A DNA stretch of 51,325 nt, from assembly GCA_019637645.1 (NCBI GenBank), contig JAHBVH010000059.1, positions 1 to 51,325 on the forward strand, read 5' to 3'. The notes below the pieces were generated by a model. It had not been told where the DNA came from and searched no databases. It saw only the letters and a list, made by a program, of their open reading frames with translations. This DNA is from Caldilineaceae bacterium (GTDB lineage: Bacteria; Chloroflexota; Anaerolineae; Caldilineales; Caldilineaceae). Shown here one piece after another: positions 38,765 through 47,373 of the stretch (positions are counted from its first letter, which is position 1; every line of letters begins with the position of its first letter). Both the position numbers and the translations under genes were made by a program.

Positions 38765-39686
38765 AGCGCGTTACCGGTGTCAACCAACCCCACTTGTCGG
38801 GCAGTTTCCCTTCCACAATGCCAAAGAATTTGGACTGAATTGCTTCGGTGATGGGGCCGCGTTTGCCTTCGCCCACTTGCTTGCGATCCACTGAGCGGAC
38901 AGGCGTAATTTCGGCGGCGGTACCGGTGAAGAAGATCTCATCGGCCAAATAGAGCATCTCGCGTGGGATCACGGTTTCTTTGATGGTGTAGCCTAAATCT
39001 TCGGCAATGGTCGCCGCACAGTTGCGGGTGATGCCGCCAAGAATGCTATTGCCCAAGGGCGGCGTGTAGATAATGCCTTTGTGGATAACAAAGATATTTT
39101 CGCCGCTGCCTTCACTGACATAGCCATAGATGTCCAAGGCAATCCCCTCGGTGAAGCCATTGTCCTTGGCCTCCATGACAATGTTCTGGCTATTGACATA
39201 TTGACCACCGATCTTCGCCAACGCGCTGAGCGTATCCGGTGCCATACGTCGCCAACTGCTCACCTGAACATCCACCCCTTTTTCCAGCCCTTCGGCCCCC
39301 AAATAGGCCCCCCACGGCACGGTGGCGAGGATGGCATCGACCGGACAGTTGCGGCCATCCACCCCCAAGGTATTGTAGCCCCGGAAGACGAGCGGACGCA
39401 CGTAGGCGCTGCGCTGTTGGTTGGCGCGCACCACATCGGCCGTCACGGTCATCCACTCATCGATGTTGAGGGGCGATTCCATGTGCGCGACTTTGCAGCT
39501 AAAGAGCAGGCGCTCGAAATGCTCACGGCCCCGAAAGATCGCGGGGCCACTGGTCGTGTCATAGACGCGGATGCCTTCAAACGCACTGCTGCCATAGTGC
39601 AAAGCATGGGTGAAGACATGTACGGTCGCCTGTGCCCATGGAATGATCTTCCCATTCATCCAGATATAATCAGCCTGCATGGCCAT
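38763..39686 (-). CDS. ilvE: Branched-chain amino acid aminotransferase
   Basis: Catalyses the last step of valine, leucine and isoleucine synthesis and the first of their breakdown, with PLP and glutamate. The 307-residue product has family motifs HALHYGSSAFEGIRVY near residue 27, the PLP-lysine block SALAKIGGQYVNSQ, and EGSGENIFVI for phosphate and substrate binding, ending with FFTGTAAEITPV. The EGIRVY and GSGENIF motifs and the FTGTAAE block favour a true IlvE over D-amino-acid transaminase. ATG 39686 follows AAAGGAG by 8 bases. No ilv or leu genes are near. Confidence 0.93.
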   Translation of the reverse strand: MAMQADYIWMNGKIIPWAQATVHVFTHALHYGSSAFEGIRVYDTTSGPAIFRGREHFERLLFSCKVAHMESPLNIDEWMTVTADVVRANQQRSAYVRPLVFRGYNTLGVDGRNCPVDAILATVPWGAYLGAEGLEKGVDVQVSSWRRMAPDTLSALAKIGGQYVNSQNIVMEAKDNGFTEGIALDIYGYVSEGSGENIFVIHKGIIYTPPLGNSILGGITRNCAATIAEDLGYTIKETVIPREMLYLADEIFFTGTAAEITPVRSVDRKQVGEGKRGPITEAIQSKFFGIVEGKLPDKWGWLTPVTR

Positions 39687-39716
39687 CGTAGAAACTCCTT
39701 TGGTTCATTTGGATTA

Positions 39717-39797
39717 GGCGTTGCGTACATAGTCGGTACGACCAGCGCGCTGGCAGCTTTTCAAAAGCTGCCAGCGCTTATCCAAGTACGTAACGCC
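39717..39797. repeat. Composite nested palindrome
   Basis: GGCGTTGCGTAC (39717-39728) and GTACGTAACGCC (39786-39797) are outer arms with one mismatch. They enclose a perfect inner palindrome, GCGCTGGCAGCTTTT, C, and its complement (39747-39777). The inner arm has CAGCTTTT in place of CAGGTTTT, with matching changes on both sides. It lies 30 bases upstream of ilvE. Confidence 0.85.
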
Positions 39798-40105
39798 ATT
39801 GGATACTGAAGTTGCCTGCCTGCCTGAAGGGATTGCGCCAGCGGCGCGTTCGTAAGGCGACAGGATTGGAAATCGATCATACACCATTGGCTTTGTGCCC
39901 AGCGCGTCTTTGGCAACAAAAGCCTGAATGCTCTGACCAAGACGAGCGAATGGCCAGTCATACAGACTGGCCATGATTACTGCCATTTTAGAACATACGC
40001 ACCAAGGTTGGCCGTCTAAGAGTTGTCAGGTTTGGAAAACCTGACAACTCTAGCTTCGCGTAACTTCTACGTTGCATAAAAGTGACCCGACCGGTTGACC
40101 AGGCG
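39798..40105. repeat. Intergenic region with one core-A palindrome
   Basis: AGTTGTCAGGTTT, GGA, AAACCTGACAACT at 40021-40049: perfect 13-base arms. The rest of this 308-base stretch, between ilvE and the CoxE-like gene, shows no frame with a family and no other signal. Confidence 0.75.
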
Positions 40106-41485
40106 TTAGGGTTGCGCCAGGAGCTGATCAACGGCTTGGGCCAATTCACCAAGGGTAGAGGCCACCACGACATGATCACACAGGGGAACGTAGTGGAGCA
40201 TATCGCTATCGCCACTGCCCCACATCATCGGTGGCTCTGGGTTGATCCAAATGGTGCGGCGGCTCCGCCGGGCAATGTCTTTGAAAATCTCGAGTTGGGG
40301 GTTGTTATAGTTATTGCGTCCATCACCGACCAGGATAAAGGTGGTGCGACTATCCACCGTATCCAGATAATCACGGGAGAAATTGGTCAAGCTGTAGCCT
40401 AGATCGGTGCTGTAGTGACCGGGTGGCATCCGAATTAGCACCTGGTGGATCGCTTCGTCGGCTTGGCGTCCGACGAAATCGGGTGAAATATACTCCAAAT
40501 GGTCGATGAACGCAAAAGCATGGGTCTTTGTGATCAGATCTTGCAGGGCATGGACTAGGCTAAGCATCAGCTCTGAGCAATGGCGCATAGAAGTGCTGAT
40601 ATCACAGATCACAACCAGCTTGGGTTTTAGCCGATGATCGCGGTGACGAATCTCAATCGGCACGCCGCCATGCTTTAGGTTGGTACGGATCGTCGCTTTG
40701 GCATCCAACTGGCCGGTTTTGGCCCGTTTTTGGCGCAGGGCAATGCGGCTGCGGAGGCGGTTGGCGAGCCGTTGCATCTCCTTGCGCAGCTTATCCATGT
40801 CGCTGTCCGAGAGCGCTTGGAAGGGCTTGTCCATCAACTCATCGGCACCGGTCTCTGGGGGCCGTTCGCTCATGTTTTCGGCGATCTGTTGCCCCGCGTA
40901 CTGGCCGACCTGCTCTTGGAGCGCCTTCTGATTGGCCCGCAGCAACTCGCGCAATTGTTCCATACGCTCTTTGCTCATGCCCATCTGTTGGAGCAGCTCC
41001 ATCATCTCCTTCATGGCGTCTTGCACTTCTTTGAAGCGCATGGCCCGCAGCATGCGTTGTGCCATCCAATCGCGGTAGCGCATGTCGTCCATGCGGTTCA
41101 GCCCCACCATTTGGCCCAATTGGCGTAGCTCTTGTTCGGAGAGTTGTTGCCCGCGCAGCAACTTTTCCATCATCTGGCGCATCTGCTCATTCAACATGCG
41201 CATGGCTTGGGCCATCATCTGGGCTTCTTCGGGGGTCATATCCTCCATGGCATCAGTCATGGGTGGCACCTCGGCATTGCCAAAGAAGAGGGGGAAAAGC
41301 TCTTCAAAGGTTGGAATGCCACTGGCCTCTTTGATCAACGTTGCGCGCAGGCTTAATTTGAAGGCGTCCCGATTTTGCACCCCTAGATCTTCGACGGCCC
41401 GCATGGCGTCCGCGCTCTCGGCCAGACTCACCCGTACGCCGCCCGCGCGCAAGGCGGCAATAAACTGAATCATGCGTTCTTCCAT
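40106..41485 (-). CDS. CoxE-like von Willebrand factor A protein
   Basis: The 459-residue product has a Met/Gln/Glu-rich helical middle (about 75-250, charged and coiled) and a C-terminal VWA domain whose metal site begins with DISTS (Asp295), with further MIDAS parts near HYSTDLG and VGDGRNN. The pattern matches CoxE, which works with the MoxR-type ATPase CoxD in maturing carbon monoxide dehydrogenase. Here no CO dehydrogenase gene is visible, so the pair probably remodels another protein. It follows the MoxR gene by 27 bases on the same strand. An N-terminal section (about 1-70) resembles the conserved CoxE start (FIAALRAGGVRVSLAE). Confidence 0.9.
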   Translation of the reverse strand: MEERMIQFIAALRAGGVRVSLAESADAMRAVEDLGVQNRDAFKLSLRATLIKEASGIPTFEELFPLFFGNAEVPPMTDAMEDMTPEEAQMMAQAMRMLNEQMRQMMEKLLRGQQLSEQELRQLGQMVGLNRMDDMRYRDWMAQRMLRAMRFKEVQDAMKEMMELLQQMGMSKERMEQLRELLRANQKALQEQVGQYAGQQIAENMSERPPETGADELMDKPFQALSDSDMDKLRKEMQRLANRLRSRIALRQKRAKTGQLDAKATIRTNLKHGGVPIEIRHRDHRLKPKLVVICDISTSMRHCSELMLSLVHALQDLITKTHAFAFIDHLEYISPDFVGRQADEAIHQVLIRMPPGHYSTDLGYSLTNFSRDYLDTVDSRTTFILVGDGRNNYNNPQLEIFKDIARRSRRTIWINPEPPMMWGSGDSDMLHYVPLCDHVVVASTLGELAQAVDQLLAQP

Positions 41486-41512
41486 GATTGTCTCCCGTCT
41501 AACGCTTCACCC

Positions 41513-42490
41513 CTACCCGCGGCCCATATTCCGATAGGTGCGCAGGTCATCATCCTCTACATCGACGCCTTTATTGGTGACTTGCATGCGGCGCTTGACC
41601 TTTTGCAGGTCCGTCTCATGCTTGAGCAGTACGCCCATGGTCGATGTGAGTGTCTCATTATCCAGCGCTTTGCTGTTGAGCTTGACGAGCGCCTTGGCCC
41701 AGTCAAGTGTCTCGCTGATGCTAGGAAGCTTGCGCAGATCCATGGAACGCATCTTTTGCACCAGATCCACGGCTTGCGCGGCCAGTTTCGGCGCGAGATC
41801 GGGCACCTTGAGGCGCACAACCGCCAACTCTTGTTCGCGGTCGGGGTAGCCGACAAAGAGGTAGAGACAGCGCCGCTTGAGCGCTTCGCTCAATTCACGG
41901 GTATTATTGCTGGTGAGCAAGACAATGGGGCGGTGCTTGGCCTGGAGCGTGCCCAACTCTGGCACGCTCACCTGGAAGTCACTGAGGACTTCGAGCAGGA
42001 ACGCTTCAAATTCGGCATCGGCACGGTCGATTTCGTCGATGAGCAACACCGTGGGCTCGTCGCTCAAAATCGCTTTGAGCAGCGGGCGTTGCAGCAGGAA
42101 GCGCATGGAGAAGAAGACATCTTCTTCGCTGGCTAAGCGATCCGCCGCGGCGGCCAGCGTGGTGGCCCCGACGAGCGTTTCCTGTAATTTATCGCGCAAT
42201 AACTGCGTATAGAGCAGTTGTTTCGCATATTCCCACTCATAGAGCGCTTTGGTCTCGTCTAGCCCTTCGTAGCATTGTAGACGGATCAACTGTCGTCCTG
42301 TCGCGCCAGCAATCGCCTTCGCCAACTCCGTCTTTCCCACGCCCGCCGGCCCCTCGGTGAGGAGTGGCTTGCCTAATTGTTGGGTCAGATAGACCGTTGT
42401 CGCAATTTCATCGTTGGCAATGTACTGCTGAGCGTTCAGTGCCTGCTTGACAACAGCAGGGGAGTCAAATGATTGAGTCTTGCTGATCAC
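41513..42490 (-). CDS. MoxR/CoxD family AAA+ ATPase
   Basis: The 325-residue product is a chaperone-like ATPase. It has Walker A GPAGVGKTE (Lys53), Walker B LLIDEIDRAD, sensor 1 LTSNNTRELSEALKRRCLYLF with the arginine finger region, and the C-terminal lid. MoxR proteins act with VWA partners to load metal or cofactors into target enzymes, and the next gene encodes one. GTG 42490 is chosen because AAGGAG lies 8 bases before it; TTG 42496 is only 2 bases from that site. Confidence 0.92.
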   Translation of the reverse strand: MISKTQSFDSPAVVKQALNAQQYIANDEIATTVYLTQQLGKPLLTEGPAGVGKTELAKAIAGATGRQLIRLQCYEGLDETKALYEWEYAKQLLYTQLLRDKLQETLVGATTLAAAADRLASEEDVFFSMRFLLQRPLLKAILSDEPTVLLIDEIDRADAEFEAFLLEVLSDFQVSVPELGTLQAKHRPIVLLTSNNTRELSEALKRRCLYLFVGYPDREQELAVVRLKVPDLAPKLAAQAVDLVQKMRSMDLRKLPSISETLDWAKALVKLNSKALDNETLTSTMGVLLKHETDLQKVKRRMQVTNKGVDVEDDDLRTYRNMGRG

Positions 42491-42958
42491 GCACAAATCT
42501 CCTTATCCAATCTTGCGGCTGATTCAGACCAAGCGTTTGTCGGATGTGCTTCTGTTACGGTGGTGTGGTAGCGACGCGGCGGGTGCATGGGTGGCTGGGT
42601 GCATCGGCTTGGCTGCCGCAGGAAAGAGCGCGGCAGGCGCTGCTTGGCGCTGTAACAGGAGTAACGTCTAGAAAGGCTTGATTTTCTACAGAACGCAACA
42701 CACTAGAGGCAAACCTCTACTGGTTGAAAGTGTACATCATGGTGCATGATTTGTAAACTGGTTCGCTGCCCATTCGGGGCCGTTGGCTTGGGGGTTGATG
42801 GACGCGGTGATGGACGCGCAATGGGTGATGGCGGTGAGCAGTAAGTGGCTCTTTGCGTATTGCTTTGGGGGATTGGGGACATTAGGTTGAAACCTTGAAC
42901 CATCTGTTTGGCTCTTAAAGAATAGAAGGTCTTCGATAAACCATTCCTAGGAGCACGA
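42491..42958. other. Divergent intergenic region, no gene recognised
   Basis: Between the divergent MoxR and sigma-factor genes. No frame with a family, no palindrome of the dispersed type and no clear promoter was found. A short direct repeat (GATGGACGCG, twice near 42800) is the only regularity. Confidence 0.45.
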
Positions 42959-44413
42959 GTGAAGGAATTAGCAGAATCCATTGTGCGTATTCAACACGGT
43001 GAGACAGAGGAGTATGCTGTCATTGTTGCCCGGTTTCAAGATATGGCGGTGGGCTATGCCTATGCAGCCTTAGGTGATCTGGCATTAGCGGAAGATGTAG
43101 CGCAGGAGGCATTTATTGCCGCCTACTACACCATTACTGCCCTGCGCGAACCGGCAGCCTTTCCCGGCTGGTTTCGGCGCATTGTCCACACCCAAATCAA
43201 ACGAGCACAGCGTCGCCAGACATCAGTACTGGTGCCCCTGGCGGCGGCAGAAGAGCTGACCACCCTCGACGCAGAACCTCATACGCTTTTCGAGCAGCAG
43301 TTGTTACAAGAGGAGGTAGCGCAGGCTATCGCTCTACTTCCTCTTGCACAATGCCAGGTGCTCACGCTCTTCTACATGGGGGAATATTCGCAGCAAGAGA
43401 TTAGCCACTTTCTCAATATTCCTGTCTCTACTGTCAAAATGCGCCTATATCATGCCCGCCAGCGGCTCAAAGAGAGGATGCTTCGTATGATTAAAGATAC
43501 ACTTTACCGACAACGACCTTCGCGTGATCAAACATTCGCTCAGGACGTACAGGCGATGTTGGCATTGCTACAAGGCAGAACCGTGGAACGAAGCGCTGAC
43601 TATCCCGGCGTTGTTGATTTACAGGAACTGATGGGGATGGCTGAAACGCAAGCCTATACGCGGCTGTGGGAAGATCAGACTGGTCGGCTCATTGGCTTTG
43701 CCATTATCGACCCCGCCTATTGCACATTAACCTTTGTAATTGACCAACAGGCGGCTCCGTCGCCAATTGACATAGAGATGCTGGCTTGGGGTGAACAGCA
43801 ACTACAGAAGGCCGGTTGTTCCGTGATTCGCACCAACTGCCGTACGGAGAACCAAGAGCGGAGCGGACTTTTGATGCAACAAGGCTTTGTGGCCGAAACT
43901 GTGAGCAATTTACAGCTGCGACGGTCATTGGTAGAAGCAATCCCAACGCCGCAGTTGCCCTTCGGCTTCACTATACAACATGTCTCTGGTGAACATGAAG
44001 TAGATCGGCTTGTCGAGTTACAGCGTGCTGCCTTCGGTACGGAAAACATGACCACTGCTTTCCGCCTGGCCATGATGCGCGTGCCGGACTACGACCCTAT
44101 GTTGGATCTTATTGTTGTTGCACCGGATGGGCAGTGGGTAGCCTTCTGTCTGGCTTGGTTTAGTCAGGCAGACAACCAACGTGCATCCCAACCCATTGGC
44201 TGGCTGGATCCCGTCGGCACGCTGCCTGACTTCCAACATCGTGGACTGGCCAAAGCCCTGCTGCTCACCGGATTAGCATTGCTGAAAGAACGAGGGATGA
44301 AACTGGCTAGTACAAATGCCGCTAGCAACAATGTGGCGATGCAACGTGCCGCCGCGTCAGTCGGTTTTCGGGTTAAGGAACAGACGCAGTGGTATCAAAA
44401 GAACATCGGCTAA
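42959..44413 (+). CDS. ECF-type sigma factor fused to tandem GNAT domains
   Basis: The 484-residue product begins with sigma-70 region 2 (about 15-80, with DLALAEDVAQEAFIAAYY and PGWFRRIVHTQIKR) and region 4 (about 115-165, LPLAQCQVLTLFYMGEYSQQ then EISHFLNIPVSTVKMRLYHAR). After a short linker come two GNAT acetyltransferase-like segments, about 200-310 (weak) and 335-480, the latter with DPVGTLPDFQHRGLAKALLL as the acetyl-CoA loop and ASNNVAMQRAAASVGF. GTG 42959 follows AGGAG by 5 bases. No anti-sigma gene is adjacent, so the GNAT part may do the sensing. A chance read-through is unlikely because the frame is open and family-like throughout. Confidence 0.88.
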   Translation: MKELAESIVRIQHGETEEYAVIVARFQDMAVGYAYAALGDLALAEDVAQEAFIAAYYTITALREPAAFPGWFRRIVHTQIKRAQRRQTSVLVPLAAAEELTTLDAEPHTLFEQQLLQEEVAQAIALLPLAQCQVLTLFYMGEYSQQEISHFLNIPVSTVKMRLYHARQRLKERMLRMIKDTLYRQRPSRDQTFAQDVQAMLALLQGRTVERSADYPGVVDLQELMGMAETQAYTRLWEDQTGRLIGFAIIDPAYCTLTFVIDQQAAPSPIDIEMLAWGEQQLQKAGCSVIRTNCRTENQERSGLLMQQGFVAETVSNLQLRRSLVEAIPTPQLPFGFTIQHVSGEHEVDRLVELQRAAFGTENMTTAFRLAMMRVPDYDPMLDLIVVAPDGQWVAFCLAWFSQADNQRASQPIGWLDPVGTLPDFQHRGLAKALLLTGLALLKERGMKLASTNAASNNVAMQRAAASVGFRVKEQTQWYQKNIG

Positions 44414-44550
44414 TACACAGTTTAGCGAAGAAGTTTGCTAAATGACTGAAGAAGTTTGCCGTGAAATGTCAATGGATTGTAACGCGGTGAAGAACACCGT
44501 TCGCTCATAAGGGCGCACTAGCGCCATGGTCTACTGATGATCGCATAAGC

Positions 44551-44607
44551 AACTACTACGCTACGCTGGCTGAGCTTGTCGAAGTTGGCGTAGCGTAGTA
44601 GTTTTGC
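44551..44607 (+). terminator. Perfect 16-bp hairpin, terminator-like
   Basis: AACTACTACGCTACGC (44551-44566) pairs perfectly with GCGTAGCGTAGTAGTT (44588-44603), then TTTT-like GTTTTGCG. The loop contains CTGAGCTTGTCGAAG, a motif that recurs as a dispersed intergenic element in many bacteria. It lies 140 bases after the sigma/GNAT gene. Confidence 0.75.
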
Positions 44608-44709
44608 GCGCTTACGTTATGCTTATTTATGGTATAATCAACAAATCGATAGCTGATGGATATTGGCGTAACTATAAAATCAGGGATGGGACGGCGAAGG
44701 AGAAATTCA

Positions 44710-45813
44710 ATGGCTGATCCACGCGTGGAAAAGTTGGCAGAGCTGCTCGTCAACTATAGTGTTGAAGTGCGCAAGGGCGATTGGGTGTTGGTGCGCGGCC
44801 ATGTGTTGGCGTTGCCCTTGGTAGAGCAGGTGGTGCGCCAGGTGGCGTTGGCTGGCGGAAATCCGACGGTACAGTTGGAGAGTGATGAGATCGACGAGGC
44901 GTTGCTCCATGCCGCCACCGATGAACAACTCCGCTGGGTTTCGCCGCTGGACGAACTGTTGGCCGACAAGGTGGATGTCCGCATTGCGATCCGCGCCGCC
45001 AGCAACACGCGTACGCTGACCAATGTCGATCCCCAGCGCCAGCAGTTCTACCAAAATGCGCGACGTAAATTCTCGTCCACCTATATGCGCCGCACCGCCG
45101 AAGGGACCCACCGCTGGGTCTTGACCAACTTCCCCTGTGCCGCTTATGCGCAGGAAGCGGACATGAGCCTGCGTGAATTTGAAGATTTTGTCTATGCCGC
45201 AACCTATGCGGATCAGGCCGATCCGGTGGGCGCGTGGCAGCGGATCTATGACACCCAGCAAACTTGGGTCGATTGGCTCAAGGGCAAAGATCGGATCGAG
45301 GTGCGCGGGCCGAATGTTGATTTAACGCTTTCGGTCAAAGGACGCAGTTGGATCAATAGCGATGGCAAGCGGAACATGCCGAGTGGCGAGATTTTCACCG
45401 GACCAGTTGAAGATTCGGTCAATGGCTGGGTGCGCTTTACCTATCCGGCCATTCGCGATGGACTGGAGGTCGAAGGGGTGGAATTTGAGTTCAAAGATGG
45501 CAAAGTCGTCAAAGCCAAAGCCGAAAAGAATGAAGGCTATCTCCTCAAACAGCTCGAAAGTGACGAAGGTGCCTGCTACCTGGGCGAATTTGCCATTGGC
45601 ACCAATTACCAGATCCAGCGCTTTACCAAAAGTATCCTCTACGACGAAAAGATCGGTGGCACGATCCACATGGCGTTAGGCGCAGGCTATCCCGAAACTG
45701 GCAGTAAAAACCACTCGGCCATTCACTGGGATTTCATCTGCGATATGCGTCGCGACAGTGAAATCATCGTCGATGGCACGCTCCTCTATAAGAATGGGCA
45801 ATTCCAAGTATAG
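44710..45813 (+). CDS. M29 family aminopeptidase
   Basis: A metal-dependent, dimeric exopeptidase of the AmpS/PepS/thermophilic aminopeptidase T family. The 367-residue length is close to the usual 370-410. The metal site is carried by NMPSGEIFTGPVEDSVNG (the family's E ligand), CYLGEFAIGTN, and HMALGAGYPETG with HSAIHWDFICDM. These residues align with the cocatalytic Zn/Co pair. No signal peptide, so cytosolic. ATG 44710 follows AAGGAG by 8 bases; an upstream in-frame ATG at 44656 is less likely. It is a single-gene unit. Confidence 0.93.
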   Translation: MADPRVEKLAELLVNYSVEVRKGDWVLVRGHVLALPLVEQVVRQVALAGGNPTVQLESDEIDEALLHAATDEQLRWVSPLDELLADKVDVRIAIRAASNTRTLTNVDPQRQQFYQNARRKFSSTYMRRTAEGTHRWVLTNFPCAAYAQEADMSLREFEDFVYAATYADQADPVGAWQRIYDTQQTWVDWLKGKDRIEVRGPNVDLTLSVKGRSWINSDGKRNMPSGEIFTGPVEDSVNGWVRFTYPAIRDGLEVEGVEFEFKDGKVVKAKAEKNEGYLLKQLESDEGACYLGEFAIGTNYQIQRFTKSILYDEKIGGTIHMALGAGYPETGSKNHSAIHWDFICDMRRDSEIIVDGTLLYKNGQFQV

Positions 45814-45850
45814 GATGCGGTACGGCCAACGAGCGCTAACAGCGTCTTTC

Positions 45851-45904
45851 GTTGGCGGTTGTGGGGACCACAGAGCCAACAGGATACAAGGTTTCAAAAC
45901 CTGT
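45851..45904. repeat. Core-B hairpin followed by a core-A half
   Basis: Core B at 45851-45880 (GTTGGCGGTTGTGG, GGA, CCACAGAGCCAAC) is followed at 45888-45903 by AAGGTTTCAAAACCTG, a shortened core A. Flanking GAGCGCTAACAG (about 45830-45841) and CTGTTAGCTC (about 45901-45910) look like decayed outer arms. It lies 37 bases after the M29 gene. Confidence 0.75.
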
Positions 45905-45953
45905 TAGCTCTTCGGTCGCCCTGCGTTATGCTGTGCCCTGCTCCCAAAATAGT

Positions 45954-45982
45954 TTGACGCTATCCCTATCCACTGTTACAAT
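45954..45982 (+). promoter_or_regulatory. Sigma-70 promoter before the metallophosphoesterase gene
   Basis: TTGACG (45954-45959), 17 bases, TACAAT (45977-45982): two mismatches to consensus in total. Start near 45989. The next gene begins at 46249, giving a leader of about 260 bases. Confidence 0.7.
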
Positions 45983-45987
45983 AAAAA

Positions 45988-46140
45988 CCCAGTGTGCATT
46001 CGGCGATTCCCCGCACTGAGACGTTGTGCCTTTCCAGAATTGTCGGCTTTGCTCGATAAAAGTTCGACTGTGTAACGTCGCAAGCTGTTGTCTGTCTGCA
46101 CCGCTGGTTGTCTATTGCACAGTCTGCGCCCTTTGTAACA
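45988..46140 (+). ncRNA. Structured leader or small RNA
   Basis: The transcript from 45989 can fold: CAGTG (45990-45994) with CACTG (46014-46018), GACGTT (46020-46025) with AACGTC (46074-46079), and GTCG with CGAC within that. The region has no convincing reading frame. A stretch AGTGTGCA near the start can also pair with TGCACAGTCT near 46118, which would give a long rod. I do not recognise a known riboswitch. It may be a leader controlling the metallophosphoesterase gene or a separate RNA. Confidence 0.4.
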
Positions 46141-46248
46141 ACCTAATTTATCCAAGTAACCATGCTCGCTATCCGCTCGTGGTTGGGAGACCCTTGGGGT
46201 GTTGTTGCTGGAGGTCAAGCTTCATGTTTTGGATCAAGATAATTGCCA

Positions 46249-46905
46249 ATGCGCACCCTCGTTGTCAGCGATAAAGTTGAACCGATTTTGTATAGTGGCG
46301 CGGTGGTTGACCGTGTCAGCCCGCTCGATTTGGTGCTCAGTTGTGGTGATCTCCCCTTTTACTATATTGACTTTTTGGTCAGTATGTTGAATAAGCCCAC
46401 CTACTATGTCTTTGGCAACCACGGCAGCGAGGTCCAATACCACAGCGGCAAGGGGGACCAATGGCAGACGGCCACGGCTCCCCAAGGTGCGACAAATCTA
46501 CACTGTCGCACCACAAAAGTAGGGCCACTGTTGCTGGCTGGGTTAGAAGGGTCGATGCGTTACAATGTCTCCTCGAAGACTCAGTATACCGACGGTGAAA
46601 TGTGGACAAATATCGGGCGGCTTGTCCCGGCCCTCTTCTACAACCGGCTCCGCCATGGCCGCTGGTTGGATGTGTTAGTGACTCACTCGCCGCCTTATCG
46701 TATTCACGACAAGCCCGACTTGGCCCACACGGGCTTCCGTAGCTTCCTCACCTTTATGCGTTGGTTCAAACCGCGTTATCTGCTCCACGGCCACATTCAT
46801 CTCTACCGGCGTGACGAAGTCACGGAAACGCGCTACCACGACACAACGGTAATGAATATCTATCCCTTCCGTCTGCTTGACTTAGAACCGAGCCAAGCCC
46901 GCTGA
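46249..46905 (+). CDS. Metallophosphoesterase
   Basis: The 218-residue product belongs to the calcineurin-like phosphoesterase superfamily. Motifs seen: VVSDKVEP at the N terminus (DxH in most members, here D-K-V), LSCGDLPF (GD), FGNHGSE (GNH), VTHSPPY (H) and [10 protein letters not shown] (GHxH). The replacement of the first His ligand is unusual and may change metal use. ATG 46249 is preferred over TTG 46243. Its stop is followed directly by the remnant of a dehydrogenase in the same frame. Confidence 0.85.
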   Translation: MRTLVVSDKVEPILYSGAVVDRVSPLDLVLSCGDLPFYYIDFLVSMLNKPTYYVFGNHGSEVQYHSGKGDQWQTATAPQGATNLHCRTTKVGPLLLAGLEGSMRYNVSSKTQYTDGEMWTNIGRLVPALFYNRLRHGRWLDVLVTHSPPYRIHDKPDLAHTGFRSFLTFMRWFKPRYLLHGHIHLYRRDEVTETRYHDTTVMNIYPFRLLDLEPSQAR

Positions 46906-47324
46906 GATACCTACTTCAACAAAGAAAACTTGCATAGCCTTTTGGAACGTTCGGACGTAGTCATGTTAGCTTGTCCGCTTACCGAAGAGACCTATCACCT
47001 GATCAGTCACACCGAGTTCGCCAAGATGAAGCCCAGTGCCTACCTAATCAACGTGACTCGCGGTGGGATCATCGACGAACCGGCGCTGATCGAAGCCCTC
47101 CTCGCTGGGCAGCTTGCCGGTGCTGGGCTAGATGTCACAGAAAAAGAGCCCCTCGCCCCCGATAACCCCCTGTGGCATGCCCCCAACCTGATCATTACAC
47201 CCCACCGCGCGGGCGTTTCCCAACATCGACCACGCATGGTCTTTGAATTTTTCCTAAAAACCTCGAACGCTACCTCCGTGGCGAAACCCCCATCGCCCTC
47301 ATCAACAAACACCGCGGGTTCTAG
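46906..47324 (+). pseudogene. Remnant of a D-2-hydroxyacid dehydrogenase
   Basis: The frame starting immediately after the metallophosphoesterase stop reads into the C-terminal half of an NAD-dependent D-isomer dehydrogenase: SDVVMLACPLTEETYHLI, then VTRGGIIDEPALIEALLAG, GAGLDVTEKEPL, and the catalytic-His region ITPHRAG. The N-terminal catalytic part and the GxGxxG NAD fold are missing. Near 47250-47265 the frame breaks in an A run; one extra base would continue as NLERYLRGETPIALINKHRG and stop at 47324. Uncorrected, the frame runs on into a repeat array. Two separate lesions mark it as dead. A deletion that joined its remains to the phosphoesterase gene is a plausible origin. Confidence 0.85.
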
Positions 47325-47336
47325 AGAATGCAGACC

Positions 47337-47371
47337 AGAGATTGGAGACTTCTCTTTGCTCTCCAATCTCT
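47337..47371 (+). terminator. Hairpin after the dehydrogenase remnant
   Basis: AGAGATTGGAGA (47337-47348) pairs perfectly with TCTCCAATCTCT (47360-47371) around 11 bases. It lacks a T run. It lies between the remnant's true stop and the 52-base tandem repeats. Confidence 0.5.
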
Positions 47372-47373
47372 GT

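Noticed and set aside
42491..42958. ECF-type autoregulated promoter before the sigma/GNAT gene
   Set aside because: GAACC and AAAG elements occur near 42898 but spacing and sequence do not fit a clear ECF promoter.
45988..46140. 6S RNA
   Set aside because: A rod-like fold is possible, but the central bubble and flanking conserved parts could not be recognised by eye.
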